From Planococcaceae bacterium UBA3378 (GTDB taxonomy: Bacteria > Bacillota > Bacilli > Bacillales_A > Planococcaceae), in NCBI GenBank assembly GCA_002359075.1, contig DEQA01000095.1, positions 3,198 through 9,734 on the forward strand: a stretch of 6,537 bases of DNA, in the 5' to 3' direction. The notes under the pieces were generated by a model. The model searched no databases and had not been told where the DNA came from. It was given only the letters and a program-made list of their open reading frames with translations. Shown piece after piece: positions 5,434 through 6,537 of the stretch. The position numbers and the translations under genes are program-made. How positions within the stretch are numbered: the stretch's first letter is position 1; the number at the start of each line of letters is the position of its first letter.

Positions 5434-5579
5434 CGAATGTCAATCCCAATACTACGCGCCATTTTTGGATCTGGTTGCCAAGTGTCGTAAGCTTGATCAG
5501 TAGTAGTTGACGGTGATGTAGCAAAAGCTGCAGCTCCAATTGTAACAATAGCAGCAATTACAAATAAAATTTTTTTCAT
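5430..5579 (-). CDS. Small secreted peptide, probable Phr/NprX-like signal precursor
   Basis: 49 codons. The product starts MKKILFVIAAIVTIGAAAFA, a clear Sec signal peptide: two lysines, a hydrophobic core and an Ala-x-Ala-type cleavage region near residue 20. A polar tail of 29 residues follows, TSPSTTTDQAYDTWQPDPK then MARSIGIDIR. Length, signal peptide and position directly downstream of a TPR regulator match the precursor half of RRNPP quorum-sensing pairs (Phr, NprX, PapR), in which the exported tail is cut to a 5-10 residue peptide and re-imported. I cannot assign the mature peptide; the C-terminal stretch is the usual place. The start is secured by AGAAGGAGG 8 nt upstream. The stop overlaps the start of the next gene. 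The family role is inferred from architecture, not recognised sequence. Confidence 0.75.
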   Translation of the reverse strand: MKKILFVIAAIVTIGAAAFATSPSTTTDQAYDTWQPDPKMARSIGIDIR

Positions 5580-5587
5580 ACAAATAA

Positions 5588-5596
5588 CCTCCTTCT
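5588..5596 (-). promoter_or_regulatory. Very strong ribosome binding site of the peptide gene
   Basis: AGAAGGAGG on the minus strand, 8 nt before the ATG at 5579. Its near-perfect match to the anti-Shine-Dalgarno sequence is the main evidence, with the signal peptide, that this short frame is translated. Confidence 0.88.
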
Positions 5597-5599
5597 GTT

Positions 5600-5616
5600 A
5601 TTATAATAAAATTATA
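5600..5616 (-). promoter_or_regulatory. Candidate -10 boxes of the peptide gene promoter
   Basis: Two perfect TATAAT hexamers read on the minus strand (5616-5611 and 5605-5600). Neither has a good TTGACA at 16-18 nt; the best is TAGTAT, 18 nt upstream of the first. If one is real, a missing -35 would suit activation by a regulator. AT-richness makes chance TATAAT likely. Confidence 0.3.
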
Positions 5617-5736
5617 TAGGACATTTTTAGTTAAATACTAGAAGTAAAAAAGGGTAAAATTTTCTTCTATTCTTCACCTATTTTTCCTATAAAAATTAAC
5701 CAAAAAGAAAATAGACCTAGTATATTCCAGATATAT

Positions 5737-6537
5737 TTATTTCATATTTTGCAGAGCCTTTTTGTAATACTCGCCAGCTTTCTTATAATAATGAAGATCC
5801 CAGTAGTAGTTTCCTAATGTCTGTCCTATTTCTTTTACTAGTTTACTTAGGGAGGCATCAGTTGCTAGTATTAAAGCTTTTTTCATTTCTTTTTCATATC
5901 CAATTTCATCTAAACGTACCCTCAATATATTGGCCTTTACTACTATTAACTCTATATATATATAATTCATTTGAAATCGTTCTGCTAAGTCTATAGCTCT
6001 GTCACAATAAATTTGGACTTTTACCCATTGTTTCTGTTTAAAATATAAATCAACCATACTTTTTAAAACATAAACTAATGATGGATGTTCCTCTAATGTA
6101 TCAGTCAATGCTGTATACTTCTTTAAAGCTGCTTCTTCATCCCCCATAGCTTCAAATAACTTTCCATCGTGATATTCTAGCATAAACAAAGTACTTTTTT
6201 TTCTCATTTCTGGGTATTGTTCAAGTTTTTGATGGGCAGCTTGCAAGCTATATTTAGCAGCTTCAAAGTTCTCGTTATGAGTATATTGAACAGCCATTGA
6301 AATTAAAACATCAATTACTTCTCCATGTTCATTTTCTTTTTCAAATAGATCATATGCTTGTTTGGCATAGATAAGACTTATATGCATATCATCGAAAATT
6401 CGCTGTTTGGTTAAACTTAAGTTAAAGAAAATTCGAGCAAGCTCCAATCGACTCTTTTCCCCATAATCTTTTGCCTTTGTATAATAGTAATCCGCCGATT
6501 GGAACTGTTGCTGTATATAAAAATAGTTCCCAAGTAA
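5737..6537 (-). CDS. TPR-repeat protein, probable RRNPP-family peptide-responsive regulator (C-terminal part; runs off right edge)
   Basis: The frame is open to the edge: 266 residues are visible and the true start lies outside. A TTG at 6447 has in-frame TPR sequence upstream of it, so it is not the start. The visible part is almost wholly paired amphipathic helices of TPR type: LLGNYFYIQQQFQSADYYY at the edge, then about 31-67, 74-106, 115-147, 155-187, 193-225 and a closing repeat with LGNYYWDLHYYKKAGEYYKK (241-260). Such TPR arrays bind short peptides in Rap phosphatases and in NprR/PlcR-type transcription factors. The secreted-peptide gene 157 nt downstream supports membership in this group. 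Whether the missing N-terminus is a DNA-binding HTH (NprR, PlcR) or a Rap-like helical bundle cannot be seen. The gene is markedly AT-rich (15 G+C in 5941-6000). Confidence 0.8.
   Translation of the reverse strand, partial: LLGNYFYIQQQFQSADYYYTKAKDYGEKSRLELARIFFNLSLTKQRIFDDMHISLIYAKQAYDLFEKENEHGEVIDVLISMAVQYTHNENFEAAKYSLQAAHQKLEQYPEMRKKSTLFMLEYHDGKLFEAMGDEEAALKKYTALTDTLEEHPSLVYVLKSMVDLYFKQKQWVKVQIYCDRAIDLAERFQMNYIYIELIVVKANILRVRLDEIGYEKEMKKALILATDASLSKLVKEIGQTLGNYYWDLHYYKKAGEYYKKALQNMK

Larger units (their letters stand above)
5580..5736 (-). other. AT-rich spacer between regulator and peptide gene
   Basis: 157 bp with no frame worth calling. It contains the peptide gene's ribosome binding site and two possible -10 boxes near its low-coordinate end. 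The only inverted repeat noted is weak, TAGAAG (5639-5644)/CTTCTA (5664-5669). No convincing terminator follows the regulator gene, so read-through into the peptide gene is plausible. Confidence 0.5.

Noticed and set aside
5650..5700. Possible sigma-H promoter for the peptide gene, as found at phr genes
   Set aside because: ATAGGAAAA and GAAGAAT resemble the two elements, but the spacer is 6 nt instead of the required 11-12.
1..6537. CRISPR array, tRNA/rRNA genes, transposase or insertion-sequence ends
   Set aside because: I saw no regularly spaced repeats, cloverleaf or rRNA-like sequence, transposase motifs or paired terminal repeats on either strand.

Overview
The window reads as a low-to-moderate GC Bacillota chromosome, most likely Bacillales and perhaps close to Lysinibacillus/Solibacillus. 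The grounds are the gene order zapA-cvpA-polX-mutS2, the family features of these proteins, strong GGAGG-type ribosome binding sites and several TTG starts. The family-level placement is an inference. Every gene I can support lies on the minus strand, so transcription runs from high to low coordinates.

Right end (6537 to about 4826): a TPR-rich protein that enters from beyond the window looks like the C-terminal part of an RRNPP-type peptide-responsive regulator (NprR/Rap/PlcR group). It is followed by a 49-codon gene for a secreted, Phr/NprX-like peptide that is too short for routine ORF calling. The peptide gene's stop codon overlaps the TTG start of a 164-residue protein I do not recognise, and a textbook intrinsic terminator closes the unit. 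The regulator and its spacer are much more AT-rich than the left half of the window.

Middle (about 4770 to 2740): a fused NAD(P)H-hydrate epimerase/dehydratase (nnrE-nnrD type metabolite repair enzyme), then about 500 bp without a convincing gene. This stretch holds several hairpins, a protein-like but start-less reading frame, and the probable promoter region of the next operon. In B. subtilis, as I recall, rnhC sits beside zapA; nothing like it is visible here.

Left end (2697 to 1): the conserved group zapA (cell division), cvpA (membrane protein), polX (bacterial family-X DNA polymerase with PHP nuclease) and the first 29 codons of mutS2. zapA and cvpA are 5 nt apart. A stem-loop lies between cvpA and polX, and polX is 23 nt from mutS2. 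The left half is therefore housekeeping cell division and DNA maintenance.

The most interesting part is the right-hand cassette: a presumed peptide sensor, its candidate signal peptide, and an overlapping unknown gene that may be an effector or a truncated leftover.
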